Both the position numbers and the translations under genes were made by a program. The notes beneath the pieces are model-generated. The model saw only the letters and a program-made list of their open reading frames with translations, had not been told where the DNA came from and made no database searches. A DNA stretch of 64,000 nt from Hippophae tibetana (lineage: Eukaryota; Streptophyta; Magnoliopsida; Rosales; Elaeagnaceae): positions 36,310,501 to 36,374,500 of the forward strand of contig CM072804.1 in the NCBI GenBank assembly GCA_037013495.1. Direction: 5' to 3'. Shown here piece after piece: positions 47,964 through 57,260 of this stretch; position 1 is the first letter of the stretch; every line of letters starts with the position of its first letter.

Positions 47964-49685
47964 TCTTTATTCAAACTTTTAAAAACGAAATTAAATCCTA
48001 AACATCCTCTCACGATATTTGGGGTTTTTGTGTTTCTAATCTAATAACATAAAAATAAACATAGATACAAATTCAATAAATATTTATACAAATTTTATCA
48101 TTTATAATAGTGGAGTATTTATGGATATAATAACTAAGTTAATTATGCTTACTCATATTATTTAGGTTATGAAAGATAAAAATTGATATTTATTGATTCT
48201 TTCTTTTTTATATGAATACCACCTTTGGTGGGATTAAATATTCTTTGTTAACTAAACAAATCAATTAACACCTATGGGTAGGGTTGATAACTAAATTGGT
48301 TAATTAAATTAATTTCTTTTTTTTTTCTAAGAGATTGAAAATGAACCATTTAAATGCCACATTTGGTGAGGTTAGACAGTTTTAACTTTATTCAAGGTGT
48401 CCAAATTAAACCTAAGAATTTAATTATCCGAGTACTAACTTTCAAGTCTTAAAACCACTATTCAAAACATGTTGTCAATACATTTTCATATAATAATTTT
48501 TATAAAATATTTTGAAATAGAGCTTCACTCTAACTACCAGACGATTGTACTAACAAATAAAAGAGTACTATTTTAAATCAGACCGGATAATTAAAACCTA
48601 AAATCTAATTTTCAGACTTAAGTTTGTAATGAAAAATAATATATTTCTCTCTACCATTCTTAATATAAAATCTTGAATAAAAACAAAATCAATTCATTTT
48701 AGATATTTTTACCTATTTAATATTTCACAAGCATAACAACATTGTTATTAGATCAAGTTTACAAACAGTCATCAATGTTAAATTTAATCACAAACAAATT
48801 AAATATAACATATAAGAATAAAACATAAAAAATAAGTGCTAAGAAAATAAAATCCTTAGAGTACTTTGATGCTAATTCTCTTGTTGGAAAACCTCCAAAC
48901 GGAATTGCATTTCCATTTATTGAATCAAAAAGCTATTAAATTACAAAAACATAATTAGTTCTTCTAAAAAAAAAAGAACTCTAAAACTAAGAAAAACTAA
49001 CTAAGAAAAACTAAAAACTAAGAAATGAAGAGAAAGAAAGAGAGAAGAAGATGATTTGAGGTGTGTTTTGGTATGGATAGAATGAGGGTATTTATAGGTG
49101 AGGAGAGGAAGAAAAAGTGGCAAAAAATGATAAAAAAATGTAGAAAATGTGTGTTATGTGAATGATGATGTCATCATTGACTTCATTGGTAGGTGGGGAA
49201 GAAGCATGCACGGACTGGGCACAGATAAGTGTAGACGTGCGCGTACTGGGTGTTGTGTGCACGATGACTTTGGCATGACTGGGCAATGCGTGCACATTGC
49301 TTGGCGTGGTTGGGCATTGCGACGTGCACTGCTCAACGCTACTGGGCATGCTACACGCTTTGGCTGGTGCTGCTGGGCAGCTACATGCGCGATTTTATCC
49401 TTTTTGACATTTTTGACCCTTTTGACCCATTTTATCCAATTTTTCCATCTTTTTCGACTTTTCCTCATTTATTTTATGAATATATTTGATGTATTCCTCC
49501 AGTATTTTTTTGAGTCTTTAAGTTACTTTTTAAAGCAAAAATACCTGAAAAACAATAAAAATACCCATGATTTTGAAAAGACAGATTTATATAAAAATAT
49601 CATAAAATCATATAAATATATATCTTTTTAATCAATTAAAGTGAATAAAATCATGGTAATTTTAGTGTTTTTTGAGCACTCATCA
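47964..49685 (-). mobile_element. Athila-family LTR inserted in the Copia pol gene
   Basis: Minus-strand copy of the LTR family, closest by eye to the 21614-23426 copy. It ends ...CACTCATCA at 49685 and lacks the last ~150 bases at its left side. A GC-rich U3 island lies at about 49180-49400. There is no internal sequence. Copia RT coding resumes right after it. Confidence 0.85.
49087..49097 (-). promoter_or_regulatory. LTR TATA box
   Basis: The minus strand reads CTATAAATACC, the same as at 22863-22873. Confidence 0.55.
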
Positions 49686-49689
49686 ATTG

Positions 49690-50830
49690 TAATTCCCTAA
49701 AACTGGAACATGTTTCAAATGGATGTAAAAAATTCTTTTCTCAATGTAGACATAACCGAGGAAGTATATATGAAACCTCATCTTGGATATACTCTTTCAC
49801 CTCATTAAGTATGCAGACTTTGTCATGCTCTCTATGGCCTCAAACATGCTCATCGTGCTTGGTTTGGCAAGTTCAACTCTACATTTACCAACTTTGGTTT
49901 CACTTCCAACTCTTATGACTATGGCCTCTTTATTTAGAAGACCCTCATTGGTCTTACACTTCTAATCCTTTATGTAGATGATATGATCATAACAAAAAAT
50001 GACTATACTGACATTATTAATCTCAAGTAGTTTTTGAGCCACCAATTTGAAATGAAAAAACTTGGTCGTCTCCACTACTTCTTGGGCTTGGAAAACTCAT
50101 ATGATTCTCAAGGATATTATCTCACTCAAGAAAATTACTCTTTAGATATTCTTAATTAGGTTGGCCTTACTGATTGTAAGATTGCATCAACACCACTAGA
50201 AACCAATGTCAAACTTACTCCAATTGATGGTACTATTCTCTCAAATGCCACATTATACACACAACTAGTTGGAAGTCTTGTTATCTTGCAGTCACTCATC
50301 TTGATATTGCCTATGTTGTTGATGTGGTTAGTCAATTCATGTTTGCTCCATGGTCTTTCCATTATACTGTTGTTCTTTGCATTCTTTGCTACATCAAAGG
50401 CATCATGTTTCATGACCTTCACTTCTCTAACAAGTCTAATCTTCTTCTCTACTCCTACTTTGATGCTGATTGGGTAGATGACCCTACTGATCGTCGCTTT
50501 TCCATGGGATACTATTTCTTTCTTAAAAACTCTCTCATTTATTGGTGAAGCAAGAAACAATCTCTCACTTCCCGATCTAGCACTAAAGTTGAATATCATG
50601 CTCTTGCTAACACTACTCAAGAACTTATTTAACTCTGCTGGCTACTTACTGATATAGGTGTTCTCCAATCAACCTTAACTATCCTATATTGTGACAATCA
50701 GAGTGCTATTTAGATTGCTCACAATAATGTATTTCATGAACAAATAAAGCATATCAAGACATTGTTTGGCTCAAATCAATATCCTCCACAGATTAAACAA
50801 CTGACATCTTCACCAAATCTCATCCACTAG
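49690..50830 (+). pseudogene. Copia RT and RNase H (remnant, continued)
   Basis: Shows MDVKN-type sequence near 49720, LLILYVDDMIIT (about 49960-49995), the MKKLGRLHYFLGLE block (50053-50094), VGLTDCKIASTP and the RNase H segment (DADWVDDPTDRR near 50464-50500, SRSSTKVEYHALA). It continues the same element on the other side of the LTR insertion. Broken in several places. Confidence 0.85.
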
Positions 50831-50885
50831 GCAGATTTCAAGATATTGTACTTTTTTTCTCTATCCCCTTGAGTTTTAGAGAAGA

Positions 50886-50937
50886 TGTTAAGTTATATAA
50901 GATATTGTACTTCACTAGATATTGTACTTCACTTATA
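50886..50937 (+). repeat. 3' LTR of the composite Copia, left piece
   Basis: TGTTAAGTTATATAAGATAT..., nearly identical to the 5' LTR start. It is cut at the CACTA insertion. The last three bases, ATA, are duplicated at 54437-54439. Confidence 0.9.
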
Positions 50938-50972
50938 TACTACTACAATACATACATATGGTCTCAGAAATT

Positions 50973-51001
50973 TAGCCTTGGTTTTTTTAAAAACCAAGGC
51001 C
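50973..51001. repeat. Subterminal palindrome of the CACTA element
   Basis: GCCTTGGTTTTT, two bases, then AAAAACCAAGGC: a perfect 12-base inverted repeat close to the left terminus. The related end near 59985-60010 has a diverged version (GCCTTGGTTTTTTTAAAAAC). Likely transposase-binding or hairpin sequence. Confidence 0.75.
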
Positions 51002-51002
51002 A

Positions 51003-51220
51003 TTGACATACCCTATCAATTTTCTCTCTTTTACACCATATACCAAATTTCTGTATCAAAATTTTTATTTTTCTCTCCCAATTTTTTCTTTTCCCTTTTT
51101 TTCCTTTTCTCTATCTCTCGTTTTATTTTCCCTTTTTCCCCTAATCACCAACACCTATCTCTCTCTCTTTCTTATTTTTCCTTTCCTAGTACGTATCACA
51201 CCCTTCTCTTTTTCCTTTTC
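51003..51220 (+). repeat. Pyrimidine-rich low-complexity tract
   Basis: Dominated by TTTCTCTC, TTCCCTTTTTTTCC and TCTCTCTC runs. The open frames across it (Phe/Ser/Leu-rich) are a composition artefact. A similar tract follows the second CACTA end at 60085-60180. Confidence 0.7.
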
Positions 51221-51950
51221 GTGAACCAGATCCAGAGTATCGCTTATCCTCTTCGTCGCTCTATGTGTGTCGTCGTCAACAAAAATGGCATCGAACTTTC
51301 ACTTCTCAAAGCAAATGAGAAATCCCAAAACGTAATGGAGATTCTCTACCTACTAACCCTAAAGAAGCTCGTGCTCAACTTCAAATCTGTTGCAAGTTGT
51401 TGCCTGAGAATTCGCAAAGATGGGGATAAATAAAGGAGGTTATAGGTTGTACTAGAATAGAAGCTTATTTTTTCCTCTAGTAAAACCCTATTTTGGGTAC
51501 TCTCACCACTTGTTGGCAATTGAAGGTGATGCAAAATCTCTAATGAGTTTTCTTCTTTCTATACTCGATCTGATGGAAATGTTGCATTTTAGGGTGTTTG
51601 ATGTTATTTTGGTACAACTTCTATACCCTTTTTATGATTTATATGATGCAAGAACCTTCAGGTTGCTTTTTGTGGATTTTGGTTTTTTGTTTAACTGATG
51701 ATCCTATTTTGAATTCTAATCGAGTGGGTCATGTTCATGTCATGTAGGTTAACTGGTCTTGTGTAGTTTTTCCATCGTTGTGACTTCTTCTTCTTCCCTC
51801 TTAATGCACCTTTGCTTAAATGCTTGTGTGGAATTTATGCTTAGAAATGGATATATATAGTCCTAATAGAATAGAAAACAAACTAATGTGTTTGTAACCA
51901 CTGATTGCAAAATATGTTATGATGCACAATCTCACATATACTCTATGCAG

Positions 51951-52065
51951 GTCGCAGTAACAGTTTTGGTTTCATGGATGATATTCCAGAACCCAATTTC
52001 ACAACTAAATTCCATTGGATGTAGAGTGACACTTGTGGGATGCATACTCTATGGTTTTCTAGAAC
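51951..52065 (+). pseudogene. Captured exon resembling a nucleotide-sugar / triose-phosphate-type transporter
   Basis: After a splice-acceptor-like TCTATGCAG the frame reads VAVTVLVSWMIFQNPISQLN and then SIGCRVTLVGCILYGFLEP. This fits the last membrane segments of plant drug/metabolite-superfamily nucleotide-sugar transporters, whose C-termini read like VSWLIFRNPIS...NAVGC..TLVGCTFYGY. Only one exon-sized piece (~38 residues) is present and no start. The parent gene moves sugar nucleotides across the Golgi or ER membrane. The preceding 500 bases look intron-like. Assignment is from memory of the family, not a search. Confidence 0.6.
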
Positions 52066-52094
52066 CTAATTTCACCACTGATTGAATAACACAA

Positions 52095-52430
52095 TGATAA
52101 ACTTGCAGCACTTGAGACATGGGATAAAGGCAAGACATATGAACATGTTACTAAGATTGAATTACCAAAGATTGCACGTCTCTTTTGCTACTATGTTGGT
52201 ATGCCTTATATTACATGGTTGAATTCTCCTATTATTTGGTACATATCTATTAACATTGTGAGGATTATATACCCAGGTTGGGCGAACAAGATTCATGGAC
52301 TCATAGTTCCAACTGATGAAGAGTATTATATGCAAGCTTGGATTAGGTTAGCAGATAGTGGCATAACTAATGGCATGAACATTTATGTACCAAATCCAAA
52401 AAGGTCATTTAAGTCTATAATATGATGTTC
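52095..52430 (+). pseudogene. Captured family 2 aldehyde dehydrogenase fragment with intron
   Basis: The first exon piece (to 52198) reads KLAALETWDKGKTYEHVTKI and then ELPKIARLFCYYVG. A 78-bp GT-AG intron (52199-52276) follows, then WANKIHGLIVPTDEEYYMQ. Joining across the intron gives YYVG-WANKIHG, in phase, matching YYAG-WADKIHGLTVP of mitochondrial/cytosolic ALDH2 enzymes (NAD-dependent aldehyde oxidation). After about 52330 the match continues only with small indels, so the frame is lost. The catalytic Cys and Glu regions are not included. The retained intron shows capture from genomic DNA. Confidence 0.8.
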
Positions 52431-52831
52431 ATATGAAATGTCACACTATTACATTTTTGTGTGCATAGACTAAAAAATGGTATTGCAATTTCAGTGGCTG
52501 AGTTTGTGTAACATCTCTTATTTTCTATAGTTATTTGGACACACTTCTATTAACATGCTAAGAAATGTATAACAAGCTTAATTTCCATGGTTTTCTAGAT
52601 ACCATTATTATGAGCTAATGGTGGGTTAAAAGGATAGATTTACAAATTTTGCAAGGGAATTTCTAATTTGAATGCTTCTTGTTACGCACTTGCTGGCATT
52701 ACGTATCCTTTAAAATGGTCATGTTAAGTGTCTTCTATCATACCACTAGTGCTATCGTTGCAGTTGCTATTGTAGGTTCTTTTTGTTTTTGTTTTAACAG
52801 TGTGAGCTTTCATGTGTTGTATGAACTGCAG

Positions 52832-53137
52832 GAAGGTGATATAGTTGCATATCGGTTGATTGAATTATCATCTTCTTGGACACCTGGGTTGTCATTCTTT
52901 CGTGTACAACTATTTTTTTTCTATCCACTTTAAAACTCATCATAGACATAAAATGTACCATATGATGGATTTCTCTTTGTACAGGTGGGAAAACTATCAA
53001 GGTGTGATCATGCTTATGATAAAGTTTTGCTAATGTAAGTTCCAGAGCATCCAATTGTTTTAGCAAAAGATGGCAATGGGGAATGTGCTGTACAATCAGT
53101 TGTGTCCTTCTACAGTGAAGATGTCTCTCTAGAGGTA
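52832..53137 (+). pseudogene. Captured coilin C-terminal fragment with intron
   Basis: After an acceptor-like AACTGCAG the frame reads EGDIVAYRLIELSSSWTPGL, then SFFR at 52903. An 81-bp GT-AG intron (52904-52984) follows, then VGKLSRCDHAYDKVLLM, a stop, VPEHPIVLAKDGNGE and SVVSFYSEDVSLEV. This fits the Tudor-like C-terminal domain of plant coilin, the Cajal-body scaffold (GDVVAYRLIELSSSWTPELS-FRVGK pattern). The internal TAA-equivalent stop (at about 53036) and lack of the N-terminal domain make it non-functional as coilin. Same strand as the other two captured pieces. Confidence 0.68.
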
Positions 53138-53659
53138 CTAGGTAATAGATGATATCTAACAATGTGATATTGATAATTGATATATCTTTTGTTTGATGTG
53201 GCTTTGGTTTTGTATAGATTAATATATGTTATAAGAATTTTTATAATGACTAATTTGCAAGTGGCATTAGTTCCGTATTTAAGTATGTATGGAATAAGTT
53301 TAAACATGCAGTAATATACCTACCATATTGTCAAATATTTGGGAAAATTTGAAATTATGGGACTTGAAATCCTGGTAAAAAAAGAAAGAGAAAAGAGAGG
53401 CAGTTTATTGTTGCTTATTCTTTATTGCAATGGTCTAAGGAGTTTCCTAGATAGATTGATTATCCATTACTGGTTAATGTTTGGATTATCAAGCATGCCA
53501 ACTTGAACAAAGCAAAAGTAGCCAATGGTGCAGGCAGTGAAGTTATTAAGCGATATGCAAATTATGCATCAACTATATGGTATTCAAACTCTTTTCAGTC
53601 TATACTCAAGCTTAAGTCAAAGTTGGATTTTTGTTGCCTCTTTTTGTTTTCTTTTCATA

Positions 53660-53930
53660 TAGTATTGACAAGCTACCTAAACTGGTAGAAGATATAGTTC
53701 AGACATCAATAGATATAGGTCCTCGTGGATGTATTATTAACATTTGATTTGCAGTACAAATTCATTTAATTCCTATTTTGCTATGTATTGACTTGGTCTC
53801 TATTTTGTTTATACTCTTTGGTATTATTTTGTATTGTAGTTAACTGGTGAGACAGTAGGGGAAGTGAAGGCAGTTAGAGATATGCACCAAATGAAAGTAG
53901 AGATGGCTAGGCATTCAAGATGCCTTAAGT
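53660..53930 (+). other. Possible further captured exons, unassigned
   Basis: After an intron-like T-rich stretch ending TTTCATATAG, the frame reads SIDKLPKLVEDIVQTSIDIG then PRG. After a second such stretch ending TTGTAG, LTGETVGEVKAVRDMHQMKV is followed by a stop. Both look like exons preceded by plant-type acceptors. I cannot name the parent gene. Confidence 0.4.
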
Positions 53931-53934
53931 AGGA

Positions 53935-54060
53935 ACCAACAAGCATAAGCATAAGCATTAAACGCACCAGGAGCCTAGAACCACCAGGCACATCAACGCA
54001 CCATCTCACTAGCTCACCAGTGCACCAGCCTACCAGTACACCAGGCACCTGATGCACCAC
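53935..54060. repeat. CACCAG-rich short repeat in CACTA
   Basis: Recurring GCACCAG/CCACCAG/ACACCAGGCACC motifs after a (AGCATA)n-like run. Low complexity, no coding call. Confidence 0.6.
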
Positions 54061-54439
54061 CACTATGTAACCTGTCTTTCTATTGGATAGTCTTAGTGCA
54101 TGTATTAAGTTTTTTGCATGTATTTCATATTTTGGAACATTTTACTTAGCTAACTATAGTAAGGATTTATTATGTTTTAGTGCATATAAAAACTCTCAAA
54201 TGTAATTAAATTCTTATGTTTAATTTAACGAATTTTAATTTTCTCAATTTATCAATTTATTTTAATTTATATTAAAAAATGAGATGAAATAGTATATCTA
54301 TGGTCTCGGTTAAAACACTGAGTCCATAGGTAACAATCTATGGTCTCTCTCACTTTGACCTTAGTTCTTATAACCGTGGTCATGGACCTACGGTCACGGT
54401 TAAAAACCCAGGCCATATGTATGTATTGTAATAGTGATA

Positions 54440-54588
54440 CTACACTTATACTATACTACTTCACTTGTAGTACTCTATTTCACTTATACTACACTTGTTA
54501 CAACCCTAAAAATAGAATTCCCTATGTACATTCTAGAGCACACCAATTAGAACAATAAATCAATCTTTCTTATCTCTCTATACTCTTA
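54440..54588 (+). repeat. 3' LTR of the composite Copia, right piece
   Basis: Contains CTACACTTATACTATACTAC and TGTACATTCTAGAGCACACC, colinear with 44640-44775. It follows the ATA duplication of the CACTA element. Confidence 0.88.
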
Positions 54589-57260
54589 TGAAAGTAGTTA
54601 TTTTTTAAGACTAAATCACTTTTAATAAAAACAGAAGCTAATTAACAAACTAGGAATCTACATTTAATACTTCATATTTCAATAATAACAAACTTCGAAA
54701 ACTGCAAAAGTTGGCCTTATTTTGTTTGCCATAAATGGTACATGGCATGAGGGCTTTGTTATATCCATGGGAAACCACTAGGGAAATTTTAAGCTCATTA
54801 AACTGAACACGTCCTCGTTGCATTATGGATTTGTTTTTCAATCCGGGTAAGAAAAAACTAATTTAAATTATTATAACAAATAAGAAATATTAACAACCAT
54901 AATATAACAGGGTAATAACAAACATAACATACATAAACATGCTATGATCTAAATAGGATAAAAGAAGCATACAATCTATAAACAAGAAAACGATACATAA
55001 AAGAAAGACTTTTCAATCACAATCAAATATTTGGGTAGAATTATGATTGTAATGACAGTGCATGTGATCATACAAATATAACAATATATAACATGGTAAA
55101 TCCTCATAGGATTCACACCTATGTAGTAACATCTATGAGTCACTTTAGGGAATCACTCAATATCAAACAATTCACTATATAATAAATCAATATTTCAGTT
55201 GGAACATCATACTTAAGTGTACCTAAGCTGCCTCCATTATTATCGGCATAACATCTACAATCCAAGTATATTTGGCTCCCCTCCGAATCCCCATCACCAC
55301 ATAATAAGGTATAATCACCAATAAGTGAATATAGTGATACAACTTAGGGTGAAGACAAATCTCATGCACATATATCTAGATACAAACTAAATATTGGTAC
55401 TTAATTCAATTTTAATTAAACCCACCTAAAAATTAGTTTTTCACATTCACTCAACATATCAACAATAAAATCACACTCAACGTATTGTTGATACATAACT
55501 TAGGAAAATCTTTACTCAACAACTCCAGTTTGCAAACGGTAGAGTTTCCATACATTTTTTAATTAATCAAAATAATACAAATATGTGGTTATTTATAAAA
55601 ACCTTTTTAGCTATAAAGGATTTTTAATCACTTCAAAACCTCATATATGAGAACATATTTGATAAATGATGATTATACTTTCATAGTATACAATCAAACA
55701 AAACACAACTTATTAAGAGAAAGAGTCTAACATCAGATACACATCTAGAGTAAGAAAATACTTACTCCTTAGAGATTCATACAAACTCACATGCAATTAA
55801 ACAACATATGCAATATAAATTAATCAGGAAGTAGGCATATTAATTTAATACATCAAAAGCAATGAATAGAAAGTTATAGGCATGCAACATAAAAAGGAAA
55901 GAAAAAATGTGTTAAGTAACAAATGTACTTTCTATTAAGAGTTTACATCTAGTATATTAGTACATACAGGATAGAAATTCATATTATACTAACACACAAA
56001 CTGATTATGCATAACAATAATGAAGGAGTCCAAGACCCAATACACAATTAGTTTAGAGAGATGCTAGCTCCTTAAGGGCTCATTTCAATTATGCAAGCAA
56101 CAAATAAATAAACACTTAACTAATAATCATAGCAGTAGTTATAGACATTCAGTAAATAAGCAGTAGATATATTATCACTAATAAGAAAGCTAGCAATAAA
56201 TATTAAAGGCTTTCTGATTAGATTTTAAACCTTAACATATAGAGACATACACAACTTAAATTCAGATTGTACTAGCCAAACAATAGAGCATGCATAGGGT
56301 CAAACATAACGAGGTAAACTTACATAAAACCCCTGCCTATATGGAAACATCCTTCGGTTGCTTATAAGAACCACTCAACAACAAGAAAATCTACTAAGCA
56401 TAAAAAAAATACAACCTTAATAGAAATAAAACCCCAATACCTCTATTAGCCAAGACCATTGTCCAAACTACCTAATGTTGCCTTTTCTTACTGCCTCGTA
56501 AAGACTTGGTTTGACACACAAATCCAACTTTCCTACAATGATAGCACCACTTGATTTAATGCGACCAACTACCAACAATCAGTAATGTGAAATGAACAAT
56601 CAAACATGATGGTTACCCTTAATCATGAACATATCTTGCAGTGCAGTTCCCATACATGAAAAAGTTGCATCTTAATAACTACTAGGTGACACATGACTCA
56701 CAACCACACAGGATCCTCACATAAGAAAAGTTACCCCAAGGTAACTACTAGTCGACACGTAGCTCACAACCACATTTTTTTCTCATTTAAGAAAAAGTTG
56801 CACGAAGGCAATTACCGGCCAACACATAGCTCACATATATAAAACCTACTAGTAAATACCACCTCAAATACTCACCATTGAAGTGCATGGTTTTGCTCAC
56901 TCAATCAAGATTCAATAATATCGAATAATACTCAAGGAAATAGTGATCCAAAAATGGGAAATGAGATGTTAATTTGACAGAGCTTCACTATATTGTTTTG
57001 GGATAAGAAATAAGAAGAGAGGGGAATATTTATAAAGGAATACCAATGGATGGACCACCATACCATGGTCCTTGCCGACCACTTCACCATGGCCTTTTCG
57101 AGGGGTATGGCGATGTCCATGTCAAAGGGTGTTGTGAGGTGCCAAAGATTATATTTTTTTGGTTTCAAAAATTGTCGAGTAATTTCCATAAATAACCATA
57201 CCGGAATCGAATCAAAAATCACCACTCATGGTTTAGCATGCACATTATGAAAACCAATCC
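54589..57260 (-). other. Unassigned repeat-like sequence, possibly a long Gypsy LTR on the minus strand
   Basis: No coding motif. A minus-strand TATA-like box (TTTATAAATATTCCCC, plus about 57028-57042) sits next to a GC-richer segment with ACCATGGTCC/CACCATGGCC motifs (57050-57120), the same U3-TATA layout seen in the LTRs of this window. Composition is AT-rich with many ACAATATG-type words. A long-LTR Gypsy (Tekay-like) is possible, but I see no partner copy, primer site or polypurine tract. Confidence 0.3.

Larger units (their letters stand above)
50938..54436 (+). mobile_element. Non-autonomous CACTA (En/Spm) transposon with captured host gene fragments (Pack-CACTA)
   Basis: The left end TACTACTACAATACATACAT and the reverse complement of the right end CACTATTACAATACATACAT match over ~24 bases, and a 3-bp ATA duplication flanks the unit. 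Both match CACTA rules except for the first base of the left end (T for C). Subterminal regions hold GGTCTC/GGTCACGG and GCCTTGG-TTAAAAACC-type motifs repeated in both orientations, where a CACTA transposase would bind. The 3.5-kb interior has no transposase. Instead it carries plus-strand segments resembling a nucleotide-sugar transporter, an aldehyde dehydrogenase and coilin, two of them with introns. The left ~190-bp internal block (51240-51430) is shared with the second CACTA end at 60230-60385. Confidence 0.88.
44574..54588 (+). mobile_element. Copia retrotransposon carrying two later insertions
   Basis: Plus-strand element with 5' LTR 44574-44777, primer site 44778-44789, gag start at 45283, GAG-preintegrase/integrase (about 46600-47400), RT split by an Athila LTR (47964-49685) and continuing 49690-50300, then RNase H to about 50830. 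The 3' LTR begins at 50886 and is split by a CACTA transposon (50938-54436). The left flank TTGAA (44569-44573) and the TGAA after the right end fit a target duplication, so the unit was complete when it landed. It is broken in many places. Confidence 0.88.

Noticed and set aside
49092-49631. 160-residue and 104-residue opposing frames
   Set aside because: Again within an LTR U3/R region. The same sequence in sister LTRs does not keep the frame.
50885-51433. 182-residue open frame rich in Phe, Ser and Leu
   Set aside because: It spans the Copia LTR, the CACTA terminus and a pyrimidine-rich tract, so it cannot be one gene.
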